This document shows, piece by piece, positions 1-13,200 of a stretch of DNA of 64,000 nucleotides. The stretch lies in NCBI GenBank assembly GCA_963693305.1, contig OY855905.1, forward strand, positions 37,587,637-37,651,636, read 5' to 3'. The position numbers and the translations under genes were made by a program. The notes under the pieces are model-generated. The model worked only from the letters and a program-made list of their open reading frames with translations, was not told the origin of the DNA and did not search any database. Positions within the stretch are counted from its first letter, which is position 1, and the number at the start of each line of letters is the position of its first letter. The DNA is from Meandrina meandrites (lineage: Eukaryota > Cnidaria > Anthozoa > Scleractinia > Meandrinidae).

Positions 1-44
1 CTCAGTCATTTCAAACTTACAACTACAAAATCTCACTGCTATAC

Positions 45-3000
45 CTGTCTCTATCTCTGTCCCAGGAACTTGATCCAAATGGGCTATCATACCTACACAG
101 AATCAAAAAGATAATACATTCAAGCAATAATACATTCACAGGTCGGAATACTCATCATGACGGCATTTGGTCTTGTACCTGATTGGCCAGCATGAAGACA
201 AATATATGGCTTAAATTAGTCACAGCACATTACAACAAAACAATAAAAAAATAAAACAATAAAACAGGTTGAAATTGAGAACAGGTTATGATAAATGATA
301 CTGTACGTGTAACACTTACATAGGAGGTGGTTCAGTGAAACTTGTCCCATCCACTCCATAGCTAGAAAGAAAAGAAACAGAGCCTCATATACATGCAAGC
401 ATGGATAAATCTGAATGTCAAGCACTCGTACATGTTTATTATTCCTGATCATGTGAAACATGTGGTTCTCTCAAATATCTCCAACTGAAAATAAATGTGG
501 AAATGCCACTGTTGGCAAACAAATCCAGAGTAGAACTGCAGATCCAAAACTATAAAACTGATCTTAAGAAACCTATCAAAACTAAAATAAAATTTCTCGC
601 AACCTTCTGTTGCCTTTGTCAGAGTTTGAAACAGTGTCCTTTGCATAATTTAATATGTTTCTTTTTTGCTGTCTGTCCACAAGGATGCTGCTTAAGGTAG
701 ATAAATCTGTGGTAAATGTACAGGTTCGATAACAGAGTTGTGCCAATTGATTCACTGTCATTACCTGTCAAATAAATCCGTATTAGTGTTTGAAGACACT
801 CTAAGCTTATCAGCAAAGGATGGCTGTGTCTTTGTTGGCCTCAGTTGTTCAACAGTCTCCATGGAAGCTGATGCAGAGTGACCTCTGCCAGAAGGGGTTG
901 ATGTCCCCTTCTTGGCCCCACCAAAACCCATTCCCAGACGTTCCAGCTGTGCGGCCTTTTTGGGATCAGAGTGTCGCAGCTTCTCCTCTTCCTTCTTGAA
1001 GTTGGTTGGGTTGTATGCAAGGTTGGGAGAAATAAGTTCTGCTTCAGCCTCTTTGGCATTCATAAGTGCTGCCTTTTCCCTGTCTTTGTCCAACTGCTGG
1101 GCTTTCGATTCCAGTTCAGTGAAGTTTGTATTCACCTTGAGAGCAAAGTCAGGATGTTTTTAGTTCAGGAAAACTTGATTAACTTGCTTCAGGTAAATAA
1201 TAATAATTTAATATATCATTATAAACAATTTGAAACACACCTTGGTTGCTCCCAGTCCACCTTTCTTTGCTCCAAGCTACAACATAAAAAATACAGTGTC
1301 AGAGCAGCGTGAATGTCAGTTATGTACACATTCAATTACATTGATCATTTAGCTACCAACTATAACATATACACTGTATAATAAGCAAAAACTCCAAAAC
1401 ATCTTTTTGCTACGCATGCACCTAAGACATAAGTTTCTGGAAATTACATTACAGTTAACACAAGAGATAAAACTTGGAAAGGTGAGAAAGTAGTATTTAA
1501 TATTTAAAATGGTCAATCTTTAACCTCTTTGAGAGACTTCAACTGAACAACATATAATACCCACCCCTTTCTTCTTGGCTGCAGCAGGCTTTCTTGTCCC
1601 TATTGTGGGAACACGGGCCTCTGAAAGAGAATAACAGGTTTAAAACCTTAGCATCTACCTACCTGTTTCTACATTGCATTTGATTTTGCAACCAAGTGAT
1701 ATAAATTTCACTTTGGGGAATCAAGGCAGTGTTGTTACTGGTGACAGCTAAGTGCTCAGAGAGTGATTTCCTACAACCATTCTTGCACAAGGCTGTGTTC
1801 ATATCATTATCTAGCTATCCCAGTTCAAGCTACCTATGTGTGACTTTATCAGCTCTGCTAACCTGAGTCTGGAATAATTTACAGAACAAAGACATCACTA
1901 CTGAACACAGTAGCTACATGAAAATGACCATCGCGAGCGACTGGTACACATACAATTTGAGTGCATGTTTCAAGTTCCCCTTTTTAAGCGATGACGTCAT
2001 TTTATGACGTCATCGGTTAATGCTGTAGAGCGGAAAAGCGATGGAATTTATGGAATTTTTGGTGTGATAATTACTCCCTGAATTGAACCGAAGAGTAATG
2101 GGAACTAGGTGCATTGTTTGTATTCTTTTTGAGATCCGCCATCTTGTTTTTTGGCAAAGGAAGATATTTTTTTGCAGCTTGTATCATCACCGATCGGCAA
2201 ACCTTATTTCATTTGTAGCTGTTAAATTGAGATTTCGAGTCTGGAGTGAGTGTTGCACTTTATCAGTTATCGAATAAATTTGGCATAAAGTTAAGAAGTG
2301 ATGTCTGTCGTGACTGCAGACGAAGCAACCGATTATTAGCAGTTTTGAAACATCTGTTGAAAAGGTGAGCCATCGTAAACCTTTTTTTAAGCGATGACGA
2401 TGACGTGATCGATTAATCTCGCCGTGCGAGTGGACAGGATCTGTTGTTGTCTGTTGTCTGTTGCCTGTTGTAATTAACCGATCTGTAGAACCGAATACTG
2501 GGAAAAGAAATCAAGTCAACTCAACAAGAAATCGTCGCATAGAACTCAAAGCAAAATACTCCTGGGTCGTTAGAAAGGACTAATATAAAGCATAAACGAA
2601 AGAAACAAATTATATTTGATGCGTTCTATAAGATTTAGTAAACAGAAATCTCTCCATTCTTTAAAACAAAAGGTGTAAACAATTTTAGACAGCGTTTGAC
2701 CTTGCATCGTATATCGTATATCGTATATCGTATGTCACGCCAAGATAACGCAATTTTTGTTGAACAATCATTCAGCACAGAAGTTGTCAGTTACTTTTAT
2801 TTACCCTAATGTTTTGACAAATGTCTTGAAAATTATCAAAGACCCCTTGTGAAACGTCATCGCTTCTGCATGCATCGCGTGCCGTTTATTTGCTATATTA
2901 CATGTAAGTGGAAATTAAGCAACAATCTGCATGCTTATACTGCATACACTGTACGTGTATTACAATGTTGTATGTACACTGTATGAGTAAATACTGACCT

Positions 3001-6000
3001 TGATGCTTTGGTGGAGAAACACTGAGATCTTCCATGTTTTTGCTAAGACCATTGCCTGTAGAGAAAAAGAGACACGCTCTAAGCATTCTTAAATGCATAA
3101 AGGAGGGGTGTAATTCTCTATTTTCCAGTTGCCCATAATACACTTTGTTTGCCCCCCAAATTTTGCATAAACTATAAACTGTTTTTAAATTCTCTTGAGA
3201 GGACTGCATATTCCCAAAACAAAAGTTTATGCAAAATTTGGGGGGGGGGGGGGGGGGAAGGCAAACAAAGTGTATTGTGGACAGTTGGAAACTAGAAACA
3301 TGCAAAGTCAAAGTTATAAGACGGGATGGGATGGGATGCATTAGGAAGGGAAGGGACGGAAGAGAAGAGAAGGGAGGGGAGGGGAGGGGAGGAAAAATTA
3401 ATCTCTTTATTTATCATCATAATCAGATTCACATACCAGAGTTGTTTCCATTCTTTCCATTTGTTGGTATCACAACAGTCTGCTGAAAAGACTGGCTCTC
3501 CACTTCTTTGAAGAAGTCATGATCTTTGCGATCAGGAGAGTTTGGTGACTGTGGGCCATGATGATGAGTATCCAAATGAAGCTAAAGTTACAAGAGAACA
3601 TAAATTTTACAGGATAATCTAAATCTACTGACTTGTAAGAAATCATAGATAGTAAAAAAATTAGAACCAGGGTTCAAAAAAAATGGCTGTCTGCTTGTCC
3701 AGGACAAGTAGATTTTTCTGTCAGGCAAGTAATCTTTCATCTTCATTTGCCCCAGGCAAGCCATCTGGCAACTTAATTGTAAAAAAGTAAATTAACACAA
3801 GCATGCAACTTTCCTTGGCAAGCAACATTTGCCTGTCCAGAGGCTGGAGTTAATTAAACGTTTTTCCTGAGCCCTGATAATTCTGTTCATATATGGTTAA
3901 AATGTTAAATATATAATTATGTTAAATACAAATGGTTAAAATTCTGTTCATACACTTTACATGGTTCAAGCATCTAGCATTATCCATTACCACAGAAACA
4001 GAAAATTTCCCCTAAGTAGTGCCATTATATAATTTTATTTTCTGTAGCAAGGTTGTGACTAATTAAAAGAAACTCCAGCATAACCTGCAAAGCCAGGGCA
4101 TGGTCCATCCAAAATTTTCAAAAGACAACACATTACACGTAATTGTATCTTGGAAGAAACATATCAAGCCTCAAAAAGCATGTGGAACAAACCGGAAGTA
4201 AAGTAAAAGGTTGTTGCATGAATTTTACCAGCTGCGAAGGTTGGGAGATGTGGATGTTGGGCAGATTTTAGGGCCTTTTCCTTGACTTGTAACCAACCAT
4301 AGAGAAGACATTTCCCTCAGTTTTAAATGGTAGCTAAACCCTGCTCAGACATATTGCACATCAAAATAAATGTAATATCTTGATGACAAATTGCAGGTCT
4401 GAAACATTTTCTACATTTATCTTCAACTATAATTTACAGACCAATTACATGCCTTACAAGATACATACATGTAAATCTGGCCAATATCAGCGTAATCTTT
4501 AAATATTAGAAAACATTGACCAACAATGTGAAATTACATTACATTTGACGCAAACTGGTTAACTCAATTGGTAGAGCGCAGCACTTCTGTACGGGAGGTT
4601 GAGGGTTTGGGCCCCAGACCAGACCAACGCTCAGGGTCTTAAAATAACTGAGGAGAATGTGCTTCATTGTGACTACATAGACCTGCAAATGGTTAAAAAT
4701 TCTAGTCTTCTCGGATAAGGACCATAAAAAGACAAATTGCTACGACTGTGACTGTCACTGTGACTATGGCCCAGTAAAATAATGATTTGGAATGAGACAA
4801 ACATGTCCAGCTAGTTAAGAAAGACTCTAACCAGTCCTGACCTGAGTTCCATATTGTTGGAAAGCTCTTGCCGCTAGCGTTGCAAGCTTCTCTCTGTACA
4901 TCTGGGCCACACGGCTAAAAACGAAAAACAAAGGAAAAGTCAATCAACCAAAGCCAAGTAAAGAACATTATTTATGCCCTTCTTGAAAAGACAAGGATCC
5001 AAACTAAATGTTACTAACAATAAATAAAGTTAAGTAAATGAAAAGTTGACATAGTAAAAATATTGTTAGTATATCACCAGGAACTAAGTAAGTAGCTTTC
5101 TAATTAAATACTGAGCTTGAAAGTTCCTAAACTACCAGCCCCTTTTTACCTTTGAGCCACTGACTATCAGTTAATATATCATATCATAAGATGAACAAAT
5201 TGTGAAGTGAAGTCTGTAATAATATTAAAGGTAGCATGTAAAAATGAAAAACACTTATAAACTTGTGGCCCTTGTCCCTTTAACCACAGTTTGAAAGCAA
5301 ATCATAAACTAAGTGAGAACCGCAGGAGTTATTCCAGATTTCTGTGCCACAAAACATTCTGCACCCCTTACAAGTTTAAAACAAAGGAATACATGTATAA
5401 AATATAGTCAATAGTCAATGACAAAACATGGCATTAAATTTAGGATTTACCCTTTATATTTAGCAGTTGTATCCTCAGTAGAGAGACCATGCTGTCTAAA
5501 GAAGGCATTCTGAGCAAAAAAGAAAACAGTTGCTATGAAGCAATATACAACAAAATTACAAATTTTAAGATTCTTGAGAAATAAAAATGTAAGAAGTTAA
5601 ATAAGAATTTAAGCAGAGAATTGGGAACAAAAATATTTTGGCGTGATAATAGCACCTCTTAGAGCATCGCTGAAAGCTATATGTATGTAAGATAACCACA
5701 AACTAGTTTTTCATGGGAACCATGTTTGTGCATACCAGACAAAATAATTACTTTCTTAAGAAACTGTTGTGTTGACCCAGAGAGCAAGTAAAACACTCAG
5801 TTGATTAATCAAGTTCAAGTAGAAGTTGACAAAGGTAAATTAGCAGACGAAAAGCTGACATTTGAACAGATTTTGGAAGCATATTCCTAGCAAGTATTAA
5901 TATTTAAAAATTTTCACTGGTCAACAGGTCATTTAGAAAATGAATAATCTTATTTTCGTGTAGACATGAAACCGATCTCAAACAGCTGCCTATAATCAAC

Positions 6001-6914
6001 TGATAAAAAGAAATGATGGCTTCAGATGGGCCTTAAGTTATTTCCTCGCGAAAACAAGAGAGGTTTTAGAAAAACAAGCATTGGATATAGAACGATTGAA
6101 TGAAACAAAGCAATCAACAGTGTACGAAATTAGCATCACGTAATTGTAGTCTATCGAGTGAATTCCCCAGGAAAAATTGTTAATAGCACAAGAAAAAAAT
6201 AAGTATCACAAGCCACAATAACAGGGCAAAGTTCCGCAAAACGTGTAACGGCCCGCAGAAAGGATAAGGGAAGACATTAAGATAAGCTTACTTCAAAAAT
6301 TCAATTAAAGGGTGCATTAGCTTTTTTTCGAGAACTAAAACTTGAGTCTTACCGCTTTGGCGTTTCCGCCAACTTGCATTGCTCTCAGCTGTAGCCATGT
6401 CCAATTTGTATCCAGTTGCGTTGATCTTAAGCAAATGATAAGCGTCGAAGGAAAGTAAGTGTTATTTGTTGCGTGTGGTACAAAAAGAACAAATGATTCG
6501 AAACAAAATTCCACTGAGAAAATCGGAGGTCGTCACGAACCTCTACCACAATCAATTTTTTGTGCGTTTTCTGGTAAAAAAATTACTCTTAAAAAGAGAT
6601 AAATACTTCGGCAATACACATGAAAAATTGTTCTTTACCTAATGAAGGTTAAGTGAACACCAAGAGATCGGTGAACAGCCGAGCAGTCAATACATAGAAA
6701 AACTCCATAAGTTACTGATGCCCACGTTGGATTGTTATGTCCGCAATCAAAGCAAGTCTGAAAACAAAAGAGGAGTTATAAGTTAAGACAAGAGTTGATT
6801 AAGAATAGAGGGAAATGATTTTCATCAAGAAATCGTTACCTTATTATCAGGTAGAGATTTCAAGCGCTTGAATATAATGGCGATGTCCTTCGGACTCACA
6901 ACCGCATCCGCCAT
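45..6914 (-). CDS. ARFGAP2/3: ADP-ribosylation factor GTPase-activating protein 2/3 (partial, 3' end outside window)
   Basis: Stimulates GTP hydrolysis on Arf1 during COPI coat cycling at the Golgi (known for the family). Thirteen exons, in transcript order: 6914-6840, 6757-6639, 6425-6353, 5509-5451, 4914-4842, 3581-3437, 3055-2999, 1620-1565, 1276-1241, 1135-765, 361-320, 178-140, 92-45. They give about 398 aa in one frame. The protein starts [20 protein letters not shown]. Exon 2 carries the ArfGAP zinc finger, CFDC-x16-CIDC, followed by [14 protein letters not shown] with the catalytic arginine. Exons 8-10 are the basic KKG-rich linker and a Lys/Glu-rich helix with LERLGMGFG, typical of ARFGAP2/3 rather than ARFGAP1. 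The last three short exons are the least certain, although frame and splice sites agree. The C-terminal repeats of the family lie left of base 1. The start is the first ATG of the conserved N-terminus, 286 bp from the divergent SYCP1 start. Intron 7 (1621-2998) holds CRE-like palindromes. Confidence 0.9.
1992..2012. promoter_or_regulatory. Paired CRE/ATF palindromes
   Basis: Two perfect TGACGTCA sites at 1992-1999 and 2005-2012, within a 25-bp inverted repeat, in ArfGAP intron 7. A decayed version (AAGCGATGACGATGACGTGA) follows near 2391. This may be part of a repeat rather than a working enhancer. Confidence 0.4.
3126..3291. mobile_element. Foldback element with G-run in ArfGAP intron 6
   Basis: GCCCATAATACACTTTGTTT with CCAAATTTTGCATAAAC at the left is repeated inverted at the right (GTTTATGCAAAATTTGG, then a run of about 18 G, then AAACAAAGTGTATTGTGGAC). 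The G run has expanded relative to the six C of the left arm. Confidence 0.65.
3374..3393 (+). other. G-rich tract with quadruplex potential
   Basis: Repeated GGGGA units (about four G runs separated by A) in a purine-only stretch at 3340-3395, ArfGAP intron 6. Confidence 0.4.
3668..3876. mobile_element. MITE in ArfGAP intron 5
   Basis: Ends CAGGGTTCAAAAAAAAT and TTTTTCCTGAGCCCTG form an imperfect inverted repeat about 210 bp apart. Confidence 0.5.
4552..4790 (+). mobile_element. tRNA-derived SINE (copy 1)
   Basis: The tRNA-like head has an A box in TTAACTCAATTGGTAGAGCG and a decayed B box in GAGGGTTTGGGCCCC. The tail includes GGGTCTTAAAATAACTGAGG and AAATGGTTAAAAATTCTAGT, both also found in the minus-strand copy near 52530-52796. 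Confidence 0.7.
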
Positions 6915-7200
6915 TTTCTTCTTCCGAGAGAAGTTTGGAAACGTCATCACTAAACTGTGTCACGTGGTTGGCATTTGTGTGAGGAAGAAACTGGACTCCA
7001 GTTATGAGCATGGTAACGAGGCAATGGTAACCCGCCAAAAGTGGCGGGAAAATGTGTTCAAAGATTTTATTTTCAAAAATTTTAGCGAGGAGGAACAGAA
7101 GGAAACAAGACTGGTTAATTTATGTTGCCATTGTGATTGTAATTTCTAGTTTTCAAGAACATGCCAGTTCTTTATCGCCAAGAGAGGTGACGTTCACGAG
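6915..7200. promoter_or_regulatory. Divergent ARFGAP2/3-SYCP1 intergenic promoter region
   Basis: Only 286 bp separate the ArfGAP start codon (minus) from the SYCP1 start codon (plus), so both 5' UTRs and core promoters must lie in or overlap this stretch. No clear TATA box was seen. Open frames that cross it (6868-7149) are shadows with no family resemblance. Bidirectional use is inferred from geometry. Confidence 0.6.
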
Positions 7201-10200
7201 ATGCAATCCCATGCTCACAGTCAACTGAAGCACCACATTCAGCAACCATTATTCAAGCTGACTACAAGCTCGGTTTCTCAATCTCCGCCAACATCAGGGT
7301 CGTATTTTGCTAGCCCAAACGTCAACAAATCTGCTTATCATGGACATCAGTTGAATATCAGACCAGTTAACTCACCTTCGAACACCTACTTTAGACCTAA
7401 CACTCCAAGGCAGAAAGAAAAAGGTAGCTGATAAACTCTCTTTTAATTCTACATGTTGCTGAAATCCAGAAGTTTGTTTTGAAAACTTTCTCGAAAACTA
7501 AGCTTTAATTAGCTTGATTACTGAGTCATTAAAATCCTCGGTAATGAGGTCTTAGAAGTCAACTTTTTTTCATAAGAAGGACAGCTTAGTTGGTAATTTT
7601 AATTATATTTACAGAAACAGAGAAAGTGGAAAAAGACAGGGCGCAATCAGCGGAACGAATTCATTCCTTACACACTCGCCTTCATCAAGAAGCAGAGAAA
7701 ATAAGAAAATGGAAAACCTCGACAGAGATAGAAATAAAAGAAAAGGTATATTTAAATTTGTTGATTATTTGGTAATCGAAACACAAGTTATGTTATCTTT
7801 CTTTTCTAGCAGTGTTTTATCTGTTTGGTGTGATTTCCACAATCTCCCTCTTTTCTTTTCCCTTTTTACAGGAGAAAAAGCTACAGGAAGCTGTGCAAAC
7901 AATAGATTCTCAGAGAAAGTCAATTCTTGATTTACAGGTATATACAGCTTGAAATGAAAGTGTTGTAGTTTTAGGACTATTTCAAACCATGACAGACCAT
8001 AATTCATATTTGTTAAAGTTGCACAAACGGATGTCACAACAAAACTCCACAAAGATTTTCTGGCATTTTTCAGCACCTCAACTTTGACGGATCAATACTA
8101 CAAGTCTCTTTCAGTTGACGAAACATTTATGCCGATACTAAATAGATGCCCAATCACTGGTCAGAACAATATATGATTATTGTCTTGGCATTACAAGTTA
8201 CTGTAGCAACGGTATAACCTGTTAAAAACACCGTTAATTTTAGCTTTAAGTGCCCATAACTCAAAAACAGTTGCAGTGACCCCCAGGTGATATCATCGAA
8301 TTGTAATCAACAGGATAAAATGCAACTTTCGGCAAACGTTTAAAAAAATCTGCACACAGATTTCAGAGCCACTTTTAAATTTAGGAGAATTTTAGGTGGC
8401 TCTGAACCCCATGCACAGAATTGTTTTAAACATTGCCAAAAGTTGCATCTTGTCCTGTTATCAAAATTTAAATATAAAAGATTGGGGTCACTGAGTTCGT
8501 TTTTGAGTTATTAGCAGTTAAAGATAAAATTAAGGGAGCATAAGAAGGTTATACTGTTGCTATGGTAGCCTATAATTTTTTATTGCGTCATAAAAATGAT
8601 AACAACGTGTTCACCAATCACTGGGCATTTGTTTGACACCACGATTATAGCATCAACTGACAAAGAGTCGTAGTATTGATCTTAAAACGACAAGTGCAGA
8701 GCTAATAAGCTTGAGGTCTGATATGTGGTATCACTTACTGTATGTCCAGTAGATATCTGTTGGCTGACTAATTATACAAAAATATATTTTGTTTTATGAT
8801 CGAAAACAGCAACTATAATTTTTGCCACGAAACTTAAGCGGTTTTTTTTATCACAAAAGGTCAAAGAAATATGGAAAAACTCTGAAGTATATGCTAAAAA
8901 GAAAATGGTAGACTGGAAAAATAATTAATTACCAGATGCGACGTTCTTTCTTTATAGCTGTAGTCATACAGGTCGCGTTCTTTATTCTCAGTTTCAGAAT
9001 GAAAGTCTCAGCTCAAAACTTCAAGAAGAGCTTGCAAGTAGAGAGGAGGTTGAACACAAGTAAATTAAAAAATCTTGCAGTTTATTCAGTTTGCTTCAGT
9101 TATCTCCTTTACAATTGTTATTACAACTTCATATTGGTTTTTACCTGAAACTTATATCAATAAAAATGATTTACATTGTTAATCAATTTAGTTATTTCTT
9201 TTTAACAGGGCCTACATTGACAACAGTTAAATGACTGAAGTGGCAATCCTGTATAAATATTTTCTATTATTATTATCCCCCTAGAATCGTTGCTACCCGA
9301 GACATGTGCAACGCACTTAAAGATCATGTTGCAAAGGTGGAAGAAAATATACATAAAGGTAAGTTTTGTGCTCTCATCAAAGGCGGATTTAGGGGGAGAG
9401 CTGAGGAGGCTGCAGCCCTTCTTTCTTCCTTATCGTTCAAAGTCTTAAAATATTCGTCACAAATGCTTCCAGAATGCAGGGAATAGCATCTCACAGAACC
9501 AAGATTTTTAAGCTTTCTTGGCACGGCCCCTGTTTCTGAATCTCCTAGATCCGCCTAGCTAATATACTATATCATTATTTAAAAATAAGTTCCAACCGTA
9601 ATTGTCCGTACAGTGTTTCAACCTTTTTAAGTGTAAGAAAGATTTTTCGTATTGGAAACTTAACTATAGCACATTATAAGAAACTGTACAAGAAATGCGC
9701 CGCAGTTCTGTCGACCTTGCATTTTCATAAGCGTAGCATGGGCCCGCCAATACGCTAGTTCAAGTCATTTGAATAAAGAGGCAGACGATAATTCAAACCG
9801 TCAACATTCCTTTACTTATATTTTGTGCAGGGGAGGCCGATCGAGACGAACTCCGATTTCAAGAGAAAAGTCGTATTGAGCAGTTTCAGGTGAGAATGAA
9901 TTTTTAATTTGAAGTCTTCTGTCCCACACTAGTGGCAGCTGATTAACGGTGTCAGCTCTTTCAGCTCTCTGCTAGAATTTCCAAAAAATTGTACTGAGAA
10001 TACTTCACTTCACGGGTACGTTAACATATTTTAGCTGGATTTCTTTTTAACAGGAATTGGTTGTTAAATTTCAAGACCTTCAGATTGAACACACGGCAAA
10101 GTACAATGATATGAAGAATAAGCGTGAGTTATGTTCTTCTGATTTCAAATGTACCAAAGACCTTGGCTTCTGCTATTTTTTCACAGCTTATCTGGAATTC

Positions 10201-13200
10201 GAATGTTTTACTTTCAGTTGACGAACAGAGACAGAAGCATGAAGACTTCGTCGTAGAGAATACAGAGAAACTTGATAAAGCAGGAAGTCAGGTATCATGA
10301 TTATTTTTCGTTTTTGTCGCTTCGCACTGTACAGTACAATAAGGCGATGTGATAAGGCAAGAAAAATAATAATTAAAGACAGGGTCGTTTGTACATGTTC
10401 TGTCGGCTTGACTCAAGAGGCCCAGCCTCTTATCTCACAAGTTTCAGTTTTCAAATTTGCACTGCAGGTTCAACTTCTTGAAAATGACAGGAAAACAAAG
10501 GAGAACCAGATTTCCACCATGGAAGCGGCTTTGGAGAAGAGCAAAGAAGAGTCTTCTTCGTTAGAGCACGAGCTAGGTGTGGTCTTGCATTCAATATTAC
10601 TATCCAGCTTTACTTACTTTAGGTATCGAGACGCTCAGGCAAAACTGGCGAACAAAAATATCCTGCGATATTAGGCGTTTAGCTATAGCCCCCATTGTAC
10701 GTGAATGTTTTCCGCCCACACTATCGTCTTCATATCGTTTTCAATATTTTCACCGTCCCCACTTATCCGGATAAATTTAAAAACGAAACGAGTTATCGGC
10801 CCTAGATGAATGGCAGATACAGTATTCACAGAATGCAGTTTAATGATTTCACATTGCTCAGAGAACCGCGTAAGAAACGTGTCAAGATTTATAACTCACG
10901 TGCAATGCTATTGTACTGCTATTAAAGGAGAAGTTCACTCCAGAATGGCCATTTATTTTCTTTATGCCAATAAAAAGGTTATACAAAAATATGTTATTCA
11001 CCAAAATTTCAGCTTCCAACGAGCGCTAAATCCCTACGAAATCTTTCTCTAAAGTAGCCCAAAATTCGACAACTGAACGCCGCCATCTTGGAGCTAGTAA
11101 TGTATGCGTGACGTCAAAGAGTTCAGCCTGAAGTTTAGCGGGAAAATTTAAATACTTCAAACTCCTTGTTTCTTTGAAGTGGCTTTTGTTTGTCAAAATG
11201 CCTGTCTGAAAGGAAAGAAAGGCGAAAGATTTTTTTGTATCTCTTGAAGCTCTGTTTGAGAAACATGGAGCTGCACAAACAGGCATTTTGACAAACAAAA
11301 GCCACTACAAAGAAACAAGGAGTTTCGAGTATTTAAATTTTCCCACTAAACTTCAGGCTGAACTCTTTGACGTCACGCATACATTACTAGCTCCAAGATG
11401 GCGGCGTTCAGTTGTCGAATTTTGGGCTACTTTAGAGAAAGATTTCGTAGGGATTTAGCGCTCGTTGGGAGCTGAAATTTTGGTGAATAACATATTTTTG
11501 TAGAAACTTTTTATTGGCGTAAAGAAAATAAATGGCCATTCTGGAGTGAACTTCTCCTTTAAATTAAACCGATCGGGGAGATCACATGGACATGCATTTG
11601 ACGTCAGCGTTTTCGAAAAGCTCCGTTTTCGGCTGTCCACACTACACCACCTAGCCGGCGTTTTAAAATTTCTCCACTTTAGATCCGGATTAGTGTGGAC
11701 GGGGCCATAGTCCACGAAACACCGCTCGTAAGTGACCACTCGTTCAGTAGGATTCATAATCTGATACAAAGTTGAGTTCTCTCCTTTATTTTACAGCCTT
11801 GCTACAAGATAAATTGAGGAAATTTGAAAGTATCATTACTTCGCAGCAGGTCCAAATACAGAATACAGAGGAAATGTTGACTTTTAATAAGGTAATCTAA
11901 GCAAAACTAAATGGTCTTCGTCGAACAAAGCAAAGCACAATTATTGCATTGATAAAGAAAAAAGAATGAAACGTTTATTTTAATAGTAAAAGTAAAGAAA
12001 TTTTTTTCTCGGCTTTTTTTCAGGAGGAGTGCAAGAGAATCGAAGAGGAACGCAAAGTCATTCAGTTACAGTTTGAAGAGTCCCGAAAAGTGAACCAGAC
12101 ATTAAAAGATAATAATCTTGAGATGAAACACGAGCAAAGAAAAGTTCTGGATGAGCTGGAGAAACAGCTTTCTTCTTTGATAAGTGAAAAAGAGAAGCTG
12201 GAAGAGAGGTAAGTGAATAGCAGTAGTAACGGTAAAACAATTGACAAAGAGACAAGCCAGAGACAAGATTTGGCAAACTCTGTAATGACTTATTGCAAGA
12301 TACAGTTTCGTTGCTCTTCTATTAAGGCCAGTTATCATACATTTAAGATTCAGCATTTACTCTGAGTAGAGTGACGAGTGACGAGCTGTTTGTTATGGTT
12401 TTATTCGTTCTCATTCAGACTTCTAATTTTTTTTCCTTCCTAAAGCCTGCAAAATCTTACCAAAGTGAACGAAACTACGACAGAAGAACTGAAAAATTTG
12501 CAGGTTAAGTTTGGTAAGTTTACAAAGATTGCAAGTGAAAAGCCCCTTATTTACTAACACTAACATCGACAATAGTGAAGCAGAGTCTAATAATTTAAGC
12601 ATTTTATTTTTTCACAGAGTCTCTGACAAGAGAGAAGGAAAAAGCAGAAAAATTAAACGATCATATTCTTAAAGAAAAGGTAGGCACTCATGAAGCTCTT
12701 CAATTCCAGAACTCGGGTTTTCGGACGGAAAAGGGAAATATTTTATTCTCCTTGTCAGTTGCGTTTATCTTCATTTTGCCCACGTGTTTCAGAATGAATT
12801 GATGAAAGCTTGTGCAGATCTACAAACCAACCTTTCCAAAGAGGAGGAGAGAACATTATCTAAAGGAGAATTGTTGCGGCAATCAAAAGAAAAGCTGGCT
12901 CAATTACAGGTAATCAGTGCGTTCGTCTTGTGCTAGAACAGATTACTACTCGGGTAGCTCTTTTCGGTGTGAATATAAATTCACGTTTTCTGTATTTTAT
13001 CGTTATTTCTTTAAATTAATGAATTGTTTCCTGTTTTAGGAAACAAACTCTTCTTTAATGAATGAACTCGATCAGGTCAACAAAAAGAAAGATGAGTTAG
13101 AGGAAAAGATCCGCCTTTTAACGCTTGCCTCAGAAGAAAAGCAGGTAAATGTAATTGCCAATTAATACTTCAACTCGACGATCGCTATTTGAAAGCCCAG

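Noticed and set aside
2898..3341. 147-aa minus-strand frame
   Set aside because: It joins a real ArfGAP exon (2999-3055) to intron and a C-run of a foldback; only the exon is coding.
6868..7149. 93-aa plus-strand frame in the divergent promoter
   Set aside because: It is largely the antisense of ArfGAP exon 1 and has no homology pattern.
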